From JAKAAZ01 sp963817855 (GTDB lineage Bacteria; Acidobacteriota; Terriglobia; Terriglobales; Acidobacteriaceae), in contig CAWFQA010000002.1 of NCBI GenBank assembly GCA_963817855.1, positions 434,001-498,000 of the forward strand: a DNA stretch of 64,000 nt, read 5' to 3'. Under the pieces are notes generated by a model, which was given only the letters and a program-made list of their open reading frames with translations, was not told where the DNA came from and did no database searches. Positions 43,241 to 53,221 of the stretch are shown here, piece by piece; the stretch's first letter is position 1, and every line of letters starts with the position of its first letter. The translations under genes were made by a program, and so were the position numbers.

Positions 43241-44252
43241 CCACCCGCATTTTGAATGCGATGACCGGCTCGGCCTCTGGAAAGTTGAGTGAGGCATCGC
43301 CATCCTGATACTCAACGCGCCCTTGAGCATCGATCATTGCAGGAGCCTGGTAGACCTTGCTAATGATGGAGAGCGGACGGCTTCGCACCTCGTCATACAC
43401 ACGTCCAAGATATTCGCCAAGCACGCCGAGGCACAGCAGCAGCATACCCCCGACCATGAAAATTGCAGCGGTGATGGAGAGTCCCACGGTGCCAATTGGG
43501 GTCTTGGCGAGCAGAGCGCCAAGCGCAAGAATAGCGACGGCGAACGCGGAAAGGCTGGCTAACGCGAAACAAAGCCGCAGCGGCTTATAGCTGAAGCTGG
43601 TGATCGCATCCATGGCATACTTAATGCGGCTTACGAACGAGAGCTTGCCATCCCCCGCTAAGCGGTCGTTGCGATCATAGTAGACAACAGCATTCTTGTA
43701 ACCAACCCAGGCGCGCAAGCCGGGTAAGTAGCGGTTGCCTTCTCTCAAGGAATTGATGGAATCGACAGCCTGGCGATCCATCAGGCCAAAAATCCCGGCG
43801 TTCAGAGGAATGGGGTAGTCGGAGAGCGCAGACAATACGCGATAAAAAAGTGGGAACAGAGCGGCTAGAATCTTCCGCCGTTCCTGGCGGCTTCGTCTGA
43901 CAGCAACAACAACCTGAGCCCCTCGGCGCCAAGCATCGACAAGCTGCGGCAGAACTTCGGGGGGGTCCTGCATGTCTCCATCCATCAGGATGACTGCTTC
44001 TCCGCGTGCGGTCCGGAGCCCAGCTGAAATAGCGCCCATATGTCCCCAGTTGCGTGACAGGTCGACAACGACGACGTGGGGATCCACGCTTTGCAACTCC
44101 CGCAGCAGTTCCAGAGACGAGTCCTTCGAACCGTCGTTTACATAGATAACTTCCCAGTCTTCGTCGACGCGGCTCATGGAGGCCGCGAGAGCTTCGTGCA
44201 ACTGACAGATCAATTGTTCTTCATTGTAAATAGGTATGACTACAGAGATCAT
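43236..44252 (-). CDS. GT2-family glycosyltransferase with two C-terminal membrane helices
   Basis: 338 aa, of the dolichyl-phosphate-mannose-synthase/ArnC type. The GT-A domain has VVIPIYNEEQLI, NDGSKDSSLELL and the DXD-like DGDMQDPPE. Two helices follow (LCFALASLSAFAVAILALGALL, LSITAAIFMVGGMLLLCLGVLGEYLGRVYDEV). Such enzymes transfer a sugar from a nucleotide donor to polyprenyl phosphate, which membrane glycosyltransferases then use. ATG 44252 has GGGAGG. It follows the minus-strand operon at 44545-48792 by about 290 nt that contain a hairpin, so it may have its own promoter. Confidence 0.9.
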   Translation of the reverse strand: MISVVIPIYNEEQLICQLHEALAASMSRVDEDWEVIYVNDGSKDSSLELLRELQSVDPHVVVVDLSRNWGHMGAISAGLRTARGEAVILMDGDMQDPPEVLPQLVDAWRRGAQVVVAVRRSRQERRKILAALFPLFYRVLSALSDYPIPLNAGIFGLMDRQAVDSINSLREGNRYLPGLRAWVGYKNAVVYYDRNDRLAGDGKLSFVSRIKYAMDAITSFSYKPLRLCFALASLSAFAVAILALGALLAKTPIGTVGLSITAAIFMVGGMLLLCLGVLGEYLGRVYDEVRSRPLSIISKVYQAPAMIDAQGRVEYQDGDASLNFPEAEPVIAFKMRVG

Positions 44253-44489
44253 GCTGCCTCCCCCAAAACCCTTCTTTCGAAACCAAAATACCTGCTCGTT
44301 GACTCCGGCCCACTGAGCGCGTTGTGTTAGCCGGACTTTTGAACGGGTTTCTTACACTTGCTGGTTCTCGCCAGTCAAACTGGCCTACCGTGTGAATGGG
44401 GAATTCAATCGGTATTCACATTGCCAAATAAGATGCCAATCATCGCCGATTCGTTTTATCAAAGCAAAATTTCTTAGTGCTCGGCGTGA

Positions 44490-44509
44490 GTGTGCAATTC
44501 GTTGCACAC
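44490..44509 (-). terminator. 8-bp TTCG-loop hairpin after the small exported protein gene
   Basis: GTGTGCAA (44490-44497) and TTGCACAC (44502-44509) form a perfect stem closing TTCG. It sits 35 nt after the stop at 44545 on the minus strand. The T-rich AAATTTTG is about 20 nt further on, so this may be a terminator or a stabilising hairpin. Confidence 0.5.
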
Positions 44510-44544
44510 AGTGACCGGCAAACTTCTGACTCCAAAAGTAAATC

Positions 44545-45051
44545 TCATTCAGGTTCAGCCTGAAAAATTCGCACCCTCCACCGCGTTTCGGCAGGGGTCA
44601 TCACGACGGTGTAGCGGGCGTGAGTGTGCTGCATCGTCAAAACTTTTTGATCGTCGACCACTCCCTCCTCATATTCGACGTCATCCACCAGTTGAATGGA
44701 GAGCCCGTCGGGAGAATAGAAAACAATCTGAATTTTATGCGCGCGATCCTGGTAGCGCGTATGCAGCCCCAGGGCAGCCTGCTGGTGAATGGTGTCCGTC
44801 AATTTATCTTTGGCGGTCCCCACAAAGTCTTGATCGAGCAGATCGGGGCGATTCTGCCGCAGTGCAGCTGCCAGGCTTTGCCACGATTCCACATAGTCTT
44901 GCACCACGGCGGTCGCCGTTTGGTCCTGCAACTGCCGCGGACCATGCAAATTCGGCGGCTCCACGTGGACCGCCGGCTCGGCTGCCAGCAGAGCGCCGGG
45001 CATCGCCACGATCGAGAATAGAACCAGCGCGGTTTTGACGTTCATCATCAT
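44545..45051 (-). CDS. Exported NTF2-like small protein
   Basis: 168 aa. It begins with three ATG codons at 45051, 45048 and 45045. The first overlaps the preceding stop as TAATG, so translation is coupled. The signal peptide is NVKTALVLFSIVAMPGALLA. The body has an NTF2/SnoaL-like pattern: VVQDYVESWQSLAAALRQ, DFVGTAKDKLTDTIHQQ, IQIVFYSPDGLSIQLVDDVEYEE and TRWRVRIFQAEPE. No catalytic residues are evident. It is last in a four-gene operon with a polytopic membrane protein, possibly as an assembly factor for surface polysaccharide. Confidence 0.7.
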   Translation of the reverse strand: MMMNVKTALVLFSIVAMPGALLAAEPAVHVEPPNLHGPRQLQDQTATAVVQDYVESWQSLAAALRQNRPDLLDQDFVGTAKDKLTDTIHQQAALGLHTRYQDRAHKIQIVFYSPDGLSIQLVDDVEYEEGVVDDQKVLTMQHTHARYTVVMTPAETRWRVRIFQAEPE

Positions 45052-45920
45052 TATTTCTGCCAATGAATTTCGTTTCCTAACACAACCCCGCTGGCGACCG
45101 TGATGGTCGCTCCGGGGTAGGCCGGCAATTCTACTTGCGCGATTCCGTGTTTCAGAGGCACATCCGCCGTCGACCGTGTACCGTTGTAATTTTCGGTGAA
45201 CGTGACGATGGTGCCATCGGGCACAGCGTTTCCGCTGCAGTCTTGCACCGGATTGGTTTGTAAATGGATGTGGTTCCCAGCAGGCTGGGCACTCATCTTC
45301 AAGCCGCATGGGCTTCCGGGAACCTGTTCGACGACGCGTGTACTGGAAATGCCATCCACCTGTGCTTCAAACTGGGCGAAACCTTCCTTCGTCCCGGAGT
45401 CCATTTCTGTCGTCGCCTCCCCTAGGTGCGCAGCCACCGTGCGCTGTTGCACCGGGCCCGACGGGATCGACAATTTGAAGGAGACCTGCGTGGGTTTGGT
45501 GATCAGGTTATGGTAGACATCGAAGATGTACAGGGTTCCGCTAATGCCGTTGTGCAAGCCGATCGATAGCCGCGACGGCTTCGCCAGAAAACTCAGGTTT
45601 GCCGGCTTGCTTCTAGGCGCAACATCGAACCATCCGTTGTCTGTGGAGGAGCCTGCCACGAGAATCGCCAGGTAACGACCGGCGTTGTACAGGGACCCAG
45701 TCGGGAAGTAAGCGGGCTGTCCCAGTTGCACGTTTCGCTTCAGGACCTGGCCGGGTCCGACAATGTACAAAGCCGCGTTGCCGCTGCCTGTGCTCTGAAT
45801 CGAAAAGGCACTGCCCGCTTGGACAATTTTGGGCAAAGTCATTTGACCGTCCTGCGCATATGCAAGCGGCAGAACGGCGAACAAAATGCCGCCGACCAGG
45901 CATGTGAACCTGAGCTTCAA
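45051..45920 (-). CDS. Secreted two-module Ig-like protein
   Basis: 289 aa. The signal peptide (MKLRFTCLVGGILFAVLPLAYA) is followed by a module with AGSAFSIQSTGSGNAALYIVGPGQ, then a module like invasin/Big_1 domains (HNGISGTLYIFDVYHNLITKPTQVSFKLSIPSG) and a C-terminal beta-rich end. The two cysteines in GSPCGLKM and VQDCSGN could form one disulfide. Its start codon overlaps the end of the upstream gene (45917-45920) and its stop overlaps the next start. The role is unknown; it is part of the same operon. Confidence 0.72.
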   Translation of the reverse strand: MKLRFTCLVGGILFAVLPLAYAQDGQMTLPKIVQAGSAFSIQSTGSGNAALYIVGPGQVLKRNVQLGQPAYFPTGSLYNAGRYLAILVAGSSTDNGWFDVAPRSKPANLSFLAKPSRLSIGLHNGISGTLYIFDVYHNLITKPTQVSFKLSIPSGPVQQRTVAAHLGEATTEMDSGTKEGFAQFEAQVDGISSTRVVEQVPGSPCGLKMSAQPAGNHIHLQTNPVQDCSGNAVPDGTIVTFTENYNGTRSTADVPLKHGIAQVELPAYPGATITVASGVVLGNEIHWQK

Positions 45921-47044
45921 TCGACACTCCTAACGCTGTAGATCTCGGTGATCGTGCGTTCGCTGCTGATCTTCTTGGCGAGATCCTCGGGAATATGGAT
46001 GGTGAATGGAATTGGCGTGTCAGGGAGGAGGGCGTGATTAGTATACTGATCGACCACCCAGACAACCTGACCTGTCTTGTCATAGAGGGTCTCCAGGATG
46101 TGCGCGATATTTACGACTTGGCCGCCTTGATTGACAAGCTGCCCGGTAACAGTGGCTCCCGGTGCCGGATTCATGCGCTCATTCTCAATTGCAATGACTG
46201 GGCCCGCGGAGGCGCTGACCAGACTGGATGACGGTTCCATGCGAATACTGCCGACATCGGACAACGTCGCGCCTGGAAAATTGATGAAAAATGGCGTCAC
46301 TTGCTTGGGCAAAAGAATGTGAGAGATTTTGTCGAAACTGCCTTCGGTCGAGATCGTCGAGCCGCTATTTGACAAGAGTGTGGCCCTGACCGACACATAC
46401 GCCGGCACGACATCTTCATTCAACAGCTCGCCGAGTACGACCACACCTTCCGCGCGCTGCACCGGGTGCATATCTACAATGCGTACATGGGGTGCTTCAA
46501 CGTCCTGCACTCCCCAATCATCTCCCGCACCGCGGTAGATCACATCCCAGCGAAGGTAATTCTCCGGGATGACCTGGGGCGGCACAACCGTCTTCTTGAC
46601 CAGCGGCCAATCGACGCTCCATCGACTTCCGTTCCTGACGACATGCAGGTCCCGGGTAGTGGTGAATGGCCCCACAACGGAAGACCAGTGCATCCGGAGT
46701 CGCACCTCTGCCTGATCGCTGGAGGCATGCAGCGGTCGCACCTCAAAGGTTTCGAGGGTAGCGTAGGTGCGCAAGCTCATGTAGTACCCGGTCAGATCAT
46801 GCACAAAATCCGGCTGGGTGAACTCGGCTTTGTTCGCGAGGCTGGAGTATGCAGCCTTCCAGGCTCGAAGGCGAATTTCATCCCCCAGATTTTCCACAGC
46901 GGCCTGCGGAGTGGAAGATGTTCGCAGCAGATTTTTTCCGCCGGCGTATTCAAGCGCGGACTTCGAAGGATGAAGAGTTCCGATGGCGATAAATATCACG
47001 GTCGCAGCGGTAATGGTGGCGGCGAGTATGCGTCCTGTATTCAC
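45917..47044 (-). CDS. Membrane-anchored exported protein of unknown function
   Basis: 375 aa. One N-terminal helix (ILAATITAATVIFIAIG) anchors an exported domain. Residues about 45-165 have NTF2-like character (AAVENLGDEIRLRAWKAAYSSLANK, FTQPDFVHDLTGYYMSLRTYATLETFEVRP). Residues about 190-370 have two beta-sandwich modules with repeated patterns (VLGELLNEDVVPAYVSVRATLL and TGQLVNQGGQVVNIAHILETLYD). These resemble FxLYD/CARDB-like domains. It overlaps the preceding gene by ATGA at 47041-47044. No enzymatic motif is seen. Confidence 0.7.
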   Translation of the reverse strand: MNTGRILAATITAATVIFIAIGTLHPSKSALEYAGGKNLLRTSSTPQAAVENLGDEIRLRAWKAAYSSLANKAEFTQPDFVHDLTGYYMSLRTYATLETFEVRPLHASSDQAEVRLRMHWSSVVGPFTTTRDLHVVRNGSRWSVDWPLVKKTVVPPQVIPENYLRWDVIYRGAGDDWGVQDVEAPHVRIVDMHPVQRAEGVVVLGELLNEDVVPAYVSVRATLLSNSGSTISTEGSFDKISHILLPKQVTPFFINFPGATLSDVGSIRMEPSSSLVSASAGPVIAIENERMNPAPGATVTGQLVNQGGQVVNIAHILETLYDKTGQVVWVVDQYTNHALLPDTPIPFTIHIPEDLAKKISSERTITEIYSVRSVD

Positions 47045-48792
47045 GAGACGAGTCTCCCCGGTTCGAGATCTCTCTCGCCCGTCAAGGCAGCATCGCCATC
47101 AGTGTCTTCATATTTCCGTCCAGGAATCAGGACAACGAGGATGGCGAGGATACTGCTGCCAAACGGGAGCGTGCCCCACATGACCCCTTGCCAGTGGGGC
47201 GGCTTCTGCGGTGCATTCAAGGGCACCGCAGGGGGCACACCGTCTTTGCCCCATATCGTGATAGTGTGGTTTTCCAGATCATCGACCCGACGCCAACCGG
47301 CGAATTGCAACAGCGGATCGTAATATGGATCGCGATTGATGACCCACTTCAGGCCGTATTTATCGGCGTGCCGCAGCATGGCGCGCAATGCATCCAGGCC
47401 AGATTGACCGAAGTATTTTGAACTGCTCAGCGATCCCGCCCCATTGCTGGTCAGCTCCGGCAACCTCCGTTCCGAATTCCACTCCCCGTCGACGCTACCG
47501 GCATCGGTAAACACTGCCAGCCGGGAAATCTCTTCGCCAAAACCCAGAGTGACATAGCGATACTGATCGTGACGGTCCCGATTGAGCCAATCTGCCACCG
47601 AGTCCACTTTCAGGCCGGCCCCTTCTGCCGGTCGGATAGTCACCCATGCAACCGCAAATCCACAGGTAATGGCTGCCGCAATGGACAGCGGAATGATGGC
47701 GCGCATGTGGAAGCGGTCAATCAGTTCTGAAACCAGCAGACCGACCATCGGGAGTGCGAGCAGCGTTGCCCAATAGGTGAATCTCTCCATCGTCAAAACT
47801 TCATAGGCGCGGCCGAGAAGCAGGTGCCCTACCGGAGTTGTGCCGCCGAGCCCGATTAAAAATGCCACCCAAAAACCCAGCAGCAACGGACGAAGGCGAA
47901 CGATCGCGGAACCTCGGATAACAATGAACGGGAGCGCGAGAAGCATGGCTCCATACGGCGCCAGCAGGTAATTGAGCCCGTATATCGGACTAAGAATATA
48001 GTTCGATCGGCTGGCATGTGGAATCGGGACCTGCGTAACGGGGTAGTGAAACAATGCGATCCAGAACGGCAGCAGCACCACGGTGATCGCGGCGCCCACC
48101 ACCAAGACAATCGCCACCGTGCGGGAGACAAAGGCCGGCGTGGAAGTCTTTGGCCCACCCTGACGATCGAGCAGCACCAGTGCCAGCACCGGCACCGCAA
48201 AGAAAAATGATCCGAACAATAATGTCGCGTGGTGCGCCGCGGCGGCGGCAGCAAACAGGACGACGGCTTTCAGAAAGGATCGCCAACTGCCGCGCCGCAC
48301 CCATTCAAATAAATACGGCAGTGCATTCAGGTAAATCGGCGCAGCGGATGTAGTGGCCAACTGTCCGGCGGAATAGACCAGGAAGCTCTCCGAGCCCAGA
48401 AACACGGTGGCCAGAGCCGCGTAGGATGCCGCGCGGGGACTGACCCACAAGAGTGAAAAGCGATAAATGCCGACGACGAGAAGCAATATGGCAGCTAGCT
48501 GAACCGCCATATACCCCATATCCAGACCGGTAATATGAGAGATGACCGCAATCCACTGCTGCGGGAGCGGAGGATAGGTGGTCTGGGAAAAACCGGCGTA
48601 CCACTTAGTGTTCCAGGGATTGAACCAGTGATGCAGATAGTGCGAGGCGAAAAAGATATGGAAATTCGCGTCGTACGAGTTCAGCGGCAATCTTATGAGC
48701 ATCAGAGGTAAATGAACCACCAAGGCGGCCATAAGAATGAGGCTCATCGGTAGGGGCCGTGACGACGGCGCGACCGACTCAATTCTATCCAC
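47041..48792 (-). CDS. Polytopic GT-C-like membrane protein of the polysaccharide locus
   Basis: 583 aa with about 12 hydrophobic helices and a C-terminal soluble part of roughly 150 residues before the last helix. The first extracytoplasmic loop holds NSYDANFHIFFASHYLHHWF and the second NPWNTKWYAGF, matching GT-C-fold enzymes in having an acidic residue after helix 1. Such enzymes use polyprenyl-phosphate sugars. No conserved EEK or DDx signature is certain. The start is GTG 48792 with AAAGGG upstream; ATG codons exist later in the first helix. It is first in a four-gene operon and divergent from the TPR-barrel gene over 185 nt. Confidence 0.72.
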   Translation of the reverse strand: MDRIESVAPSSRPLPMSLILMAALVVHLPLMLIRLPLNSYDANFHIFFASHYLHHWFNPWNTKWYAGFSQTTYPPLPQQWIAVISHITGLDMGYMAVQLAAILLLVVGIYRFSLLWVSPRAASYAALATVFLGSESFLVYSAGQLATTSAAPIYLNALPYLFEWVRRGSWRSFLKAVVLFAAAAAAHHATLLFGSFFFAVPVLALVLLDRQGGPKTSTPAFVSRTVAIVLVVGAAITVVLLPFWIALFHYPVTQVPIPHASRSNYILSPIYGLNYLLAPYGAMLLALPFIVIRGSAIVRLRPLLLGFWVAFLIGLGGTTPVGHLLLGRAYEVLTMERFTYWATLLALPMVGLLVSELIDRFHMRAIIPLSIAAAITCGFAVAWVTIRPAEGAGLKVDSVADWLNRDRHDQYRYVTLGFGEEISRLAVFTDAGSVDGEWNSERRLPELTSNGAGSLSSSKYFGQSGLDALRAMLRHADKYGLKWVINRDPYYDPLLQFAGWRRVDDLENHTITIWGKDGVPPAVPLNAPQKPPHWQGVMWGTLPFGSSILAILVVLIPGRKYEDTDGDAALTGERDLEPGRLVS

Positions 48793-48977
48793 AGGTGCCC
48801 TTTCAACAAAAACATGGATTTTCTATCAAGAAGACTTTAGATTCAACGATACAGTTGTTGGTTGCCTGTATTTGGGTGGATGCCTCGCAACTGAGTTGGG
48901 CCGGGGCAGCCAACGCGAATAGGCATCTGGGAATCTAAGCCCTTTTGCATTATTTGGATAACAAAGTCGGAGACCCA

Positions 48978-51900
48978 TTGATTGCTTCACCTTGCTTCCT
49001 GAAGATTGCTTATGTGTCGCTGCTTGGAATCGCGCTTACTCTCCCTAGCCACGCGCAAACCTACACTGTAGGCCCGAGCACGCCTGCCCAGCCCCAGAAA
49101 AAATCTGCCCAAAACAGCGGCTCAAAAACGCAAACCCCAGCGCGACCCCTGGGGTGGGGATCCAACATCCAGAATGCTCGCCTGGCGAACGCTGCGCTCG
49201 AAGCTCTACGGCAAGGCAATCATGCGCTCGCCGTCGAGTATGCGCAAAGAGCTGCGCAAAATGCGCCAGACGATGCACACCTCTGGTTTCTGCTGGGGTA
49301 TGTGGCGCGACTCGATAAAAATTATCAGCTATCTCTCGCCTCCTACGATCACGGACTTCGCCTTAGCCCATCCTCAGTTGAAGGACTCTCCGGCCTGGCG
49401 CAAACATACAGCCTGATGGGGCGAATCGATGATGCTGAGCATCTTCTGAAACAGGTGGTCGCGTCCAACCCACAGCGCAGAAACGACGTGCTGCTGCTGG
49501 GAAATCTATACATGAGATCTGGAGACTATACTGGCGCACTCGACCTTCTGCATCGAGCGGAGAGGATGAAGCCCGAAGCTCGTTCAGAGGTGCTGCTGGC
49601 GATCTCCTACGAACACCTGAAGCAAATGGATCAGGCCAATCACTACCTCGAGCTTGCGAAACACCGCGACCCGAACAATCCCGATGTGCAGCGATCGCTG
49701 GCGGGATACTACCGGCAGGTGGGAAATTACCCGGCGGCCATCACGGCTCTGAAATCCATCCGGCATCCTAGGCCAGACGTCAAGGCGGAACTTGCGTTCA
49801 CCTACCAACTGGATGGCAAGTTGGCGGATGCTGCCAGAGAATACGCGGAAGTTGCCAACGCATTGCCGAAGAATCTGGGGTATCAGCTGTCTGCGGCGCA
49901 GGCGGCTGTATCCGCCGGATCTATTGACACCGCAAGTCCATTCCTGCAGCGCGCTGCAGGAATCAATGCGGATTCCTATCGGTTGCACGCCATTAAAGGC
50001 GAGATCGCGCAACTGCAGGACCATCTGGAAGAGGCGGTCCGCGAATATAGTGCGGCCATCGATCATCTGCCCGCGAATCCTGTGGAAGGCCCTCTCTACG
50101 GCATCCAGCTTCATGTCGACTTGATGCAGCTGTATCGGAACCTGGGCGACGACAACGCTGTTCAACAGCAACTCAAAATCGCGCAAACGCAAATCAGTGC
50201 GCTCGACGAGCGTGGCGCCGATCGGGCACCGTTTCTGCGGCTACGCGCTTTGATCAAGATGAACTCCGGAGACTTCGACGGCGCCCTGAAGGATATCAAT
50301 GAAGCGCTCTCCATCAGCCCCCATGATCCGAATAACCTGCAGCTGGATGGTGATTTGCTGGTGAAACTCGGACGCCCTCAAGATGCGATCGCCGCTTACA
50401 AACAGATCCTCGCGATTGATCCGCGCAACCGCTTTGCGCTGACATCTCTGGGATTCGTCTCCCGAGTTGTTGGTCGTGAAGCGGACGCCAGGGCATACTT
50501 CGAACGCCTCGCAAAAGACTATCCGACGTTATATATTCCCTATCTGGCAATGGGAGACATGTACACCGCGAATCGCGAATTCGCGAAGGCAGAGGCTTCC
50601 TATCGTAAGGCCTTTTCACTGGCTCCGAAGAAAGCGCTGATTATCGCTGGAGGAATGAACGCGGCTATCGAAGCGCAGAAACTTGACCTAGCCGGACAAT
50701 GGCTGGAACGCGCCTCCAACGACATGAAGCAGCAACCCCAGGTGCTGAAGCAACGCGAGCGGTATCTCCGTTTGCAGGGCCACTATCAGGAATCAGTGGA
50801 CGTGGGACAGCAAGCCATTAAGGTGCTCCCGAAGGACAGAGATGTCGTTGTGTATCTCGGCTACGATTATCTTCAACTCCAGCAGTACAGCCAGCTGGCT
50901 AAGTTGAGCTCTGAGTACTACAACATCTTCCCGCAAGATTCCGATATTCCGTTATTGGCGGGATACGTTGAGAAGCATGACAACAACAACGACAAGGCAC
51001 TGCAGGACTTTACCGAAGCGATTCGCCGCAACCCGAAGGATGCAACCGCTTACGTGAATCGCGGATACATCTACAACGATCTTCACAAGCCTGATGCGGG
51101 GGCAGCGGACTTCGAAACTGCCATCAAATTGGAACCAAACAATGGCCAGGCGCATATGGGACTCGCGTACTCAGACCTGGATCTTGGCAAATCGAAAGCC
51201 GCCATCCATGAGTCGGAACTGGCGGAAAAGACGATGGGCGACTCTCAATTCGTCCACGTGATTCGAGCGACAGCGTATGGCCGCATGGGCATGCTGACCA
51301 AGGCGGTGGACGAATATCATGCCGCATTGAAATTTGCTCCGAACGACGGCACCCTGCACCTGGGGCTGGGGAACGCTTTATTCGCCGAGCGGCGCTACCA
51401 CGATGCTGTCAACGAACTGCTGATTGCGCAGAAACTGCTTCCTGAGAATCCCGTTGTTTACGGTCTGCTGGCACGCGCCTACGCGGAGCAGCAGGATCGG
51501 CGGCACACAATGCAGTACGTTCAGTTGGCGGAGCAACATGCGCAAGAAAGCGCGAATGCTGCCAATCCCGCCCAGCTGAGCGAAATCTATGTTGCGACAG
51601 GACAGGCTCTCAGCACCATCGGAGACCAGAAAGGCGCAATGGAGCGGTTCCGCAAAGCGCTTTCTACTCCCCACAGTGATCGCGTAGCCGTGCGACTTGC
51701 GATTGCCCATCTGATGGCGCAGCAGAACCACACAGAGGATGCCGAACGGCAGATTGCGCTCGCCTTTATGGAAGCGCAAGCGGGAACGACGGCTCCAGCT
51801 ACCGGAAGCGAGTACGTTCAGGCTGCGGACATCTTCCGCCAGATGCACGAGTATGAATTGTCCATTACCTACCTGGGAAAAGCGCGCGACGCAGGTGCGC

Positions 51901-53210
51901 CGGATATTACCGTGCGGACCGGGAGGGCGAACACCTACCTTGCCGTTGGAGACGTGAACCGGGCTGCGGCTGAGCTAGCGGCGGTCAACTCCGAGGACAG
52001 TGAGTCCGACTATCGGTATTTATTGGCGCAGGCAGGGGTATACCGGCAGCAACACCACGGAGTACAGGCTTTGACCGCGTTCGCGCAGGCTGCCAGCGCC
52101 GCGGGCGAAGATCAGTCGGCGCAACAAAGCCTACTCGCAGCAGGGGCCAGCGAAGGCTACATGCTCAATTCCAAATTGAGCATGCTAGGCCATTTCTCCG
52201 TGCAGCCGACATTTGAAGATACAACGGTTTATGTTTTGGACGCGAAGCTGGATCAGCCAATACCCGTACCGCCAACCGACATCGCGCTACTTCCACCGTT
52301 GCGCTCATCCCTGGTGACGCAGGGAATGGCAGCGTACCACCTTCATTTGGGGAATTTCGTCCCGATGAGCGGATTCTTCCAGATTCGGAACTCGCAGGGC
52401 ACGATCTCTGTGCCTGCTACCAGTTCAATCGTCAATCGCAACACCACGGATTACACCGGGAGTATCGGGATCAACCCTTCGTTTCGTCTTGGCCGCAATG
52501 CAATCACCCTGAACAGCGGCATACAGGGAACGATTCGCCGCGATTCCGAATCTCCAAAGCAAATGGATCAGAACCTTTTCCGCGCGTTCACCTACGGTTC
52601 CACAACTGCATTCTTCAATGCTGTTTCCGCCTCCGGCTATGTGATTTATGAGACTGGACCATTCACCGAAAGCGATATCCATTCGCGAGGCTTGGCGGCG
52701 TCGCTGAATTTCCGGGTCGGTCGGCCGTGGGGACAGAACGCTCTTATCGCCGGTTGGGGGGCACGTGACCAACAATTCTCCCCGAATGGCATTGAAGACT
52801 ACTTCACCTCGTCTTATGTCGGATTCGCTCGACGGTTTTCGAACCGCTGGGACGCCCAGGCGGTAGTAGAAGACGTCCGGGCATGGCGCGTCGTCACCCC
52901 GCGGTCAGGAATTGCGCAGGCCGTACGGTATGCCGGAACCATCGATTTCACTCCCGCTCCATCCTGGAACGTGCAGGCATCGTTGTCCTACGAAGATACC
53001 CGAAATTATTACGCCTACGACGCAACTCAAAACGGCTTTTCTGTCTCTTATACAAGAGCCCTCCACCGGAAGATCAACGACGCAACAGGGGAAGTCGAAG
53101 CGCAATACCCGCTTCATTTTTCGGCGGGATTCGCACAGGAAAGTTTTTTCAACTACACGCCCGGAAAGAATCAGGAATTCCGGCCGTATGTGAGCATCTC
53201 AATTTTTTGA
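48978..53210 (+). CDS. TPR-repeat/beta-barrel outer-membrane polysaccharide export protein (BcsC/PgaA-like)
   Basis: 1410 aa. I chose TTG 48978 because GGAG lies five bases upstream and a signal peptide follows (FLKIAYVSLLGIALTLPSHAQ). Residues about 60-1090 are more than 20 TPR helix pairs (YLELAKHRDPNNPDVQRSLAGYYRQVGNYPAAI type). The last 320 residues alternate in beta-strand pattern (RNTTDYTGSIGINPSFRLGRN, SDIHSRGLAASLNFRVGRP, SWNVQASLSYEDTRNYYAYD) and end SISIF, a terminal Phe typical of outer-membrane barrels. BcsC and PgaA/AlgK-AlgE proteins guide secreted glucans, PNAG and alginate. The next gene is a glycosyltransferase 11 nt away. Confidence 0.82.
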   Translation: MIASPCFLKIAYVSLLGIALTLPSHAQTYTVGPSTPAQPQKKSAQNSGSKTQTPARPLGWGSNIQNARLANAALEALRQGNHALAVEYAQRAAQNAPDDAHLWFLLGYVARLDKNYQLSLASYDHGLRLSPSSVEGLSGLAQTYSLMGRIDDAEHLLKQVVASNPQRRNDVLLLGNLYMRSGDYTGALDLLHRAERMKPEARSEVLLAISYEHLKQMDQANHYLELAKHRDPNNPDVQRSLAGYYRQVGNYPAAITALKSIRHPRPDVKAELAFTYQLDGKLADAAREYAEVANALPKNLGYQLSAAQAAVSAGSIDTASPFLQRAAGINADSYRLHAIKGEIAQLQDHLEEAVREYSAAIDHLPANPVEGPLYGIQLHVDLMQLYRNLGDDNAVQQQLKIAQTQISALDERGADRAPFLRLRALIKMNSGDFDGALKDINEALSISPHDPNNLQLDGDLLVKLGRPQDAIAAYKQILAIDPRNRFALTSLGFVSRVVGREADARAYFERLAKDYPTLYIPYLAMGDMYTANREFAKAEASYRKAFSLAPKKALIIAGGMNAAIEAQKLDLAGQWLERASNDMKQQPQVLKQRERYLRLQGHYQESVDVGQQAIKVLPKDRDVVVYLGYDYLQLQQYSQLAKLSSEYYNIFPQDSDIPLLAGYVEKHDNNNDKALQDFTEAIRRNPKDATAYVNRGYIYNDLHKPDAGAADFETAIKLEPNNGQAHMGLAYSDLDLGKSKAAIHESELAEKTMGDSQFVHVIRATAYGRMGMLTKAVDEYHAALKFAPNDGTLHLGLGNALFAERRYHDAVNELLIAQKLLPENPVVYGLLARAYAEQQDRRHTMQYVQLAEQHAQESANAANPAQLSEIYVATGQALSTIGDQKGAMERFRKALSTPHSDRVAVRLAIAHLMAQQNHTEDAERQIALAFMEAQAGTTAPATGSEYVQAADIFRQMHEYELSITYLGKARDAGAPDITVRTGRANTYLAVGDVNRAAAELAAVNSEDSESDYRYLLAQAGVYRQQHHGVQALTAFAQAASAAGEDQSAQQSLLAAGASEGYMLNSKLSMLGHFSVQPTFEDTTVYVLDAKLDQPIPVPPTDIALLPPLRSSLVTQGMAAYHLHLGNFVPMSGFFQIRNSQGTISVPATSSIVNRNTTDYTGSIGINPSFRLGRNAITLNSGIQGTIRRDSESPKQMDQNLFRAFTYGSTTAFFNAVSASGYVIYETGPFTESDIHSRGLAASLNFRVGRPWGQNALIAGWGARDQQFSPNGIEDYFTSSYVGFARRFSNRWDAQAVVEDVRAWRVVTPRSGIAQAVRYAGTIDFTPAPSWNVQASLSYEDTRNYYAYDATQNGFSVSYTRALHRKINDATGEVEAQYPLHFSAGFAQESFFNYTPGKNQEFRPYVSISIF

Positions 53211-53221
53211 GGCAGGCACTG

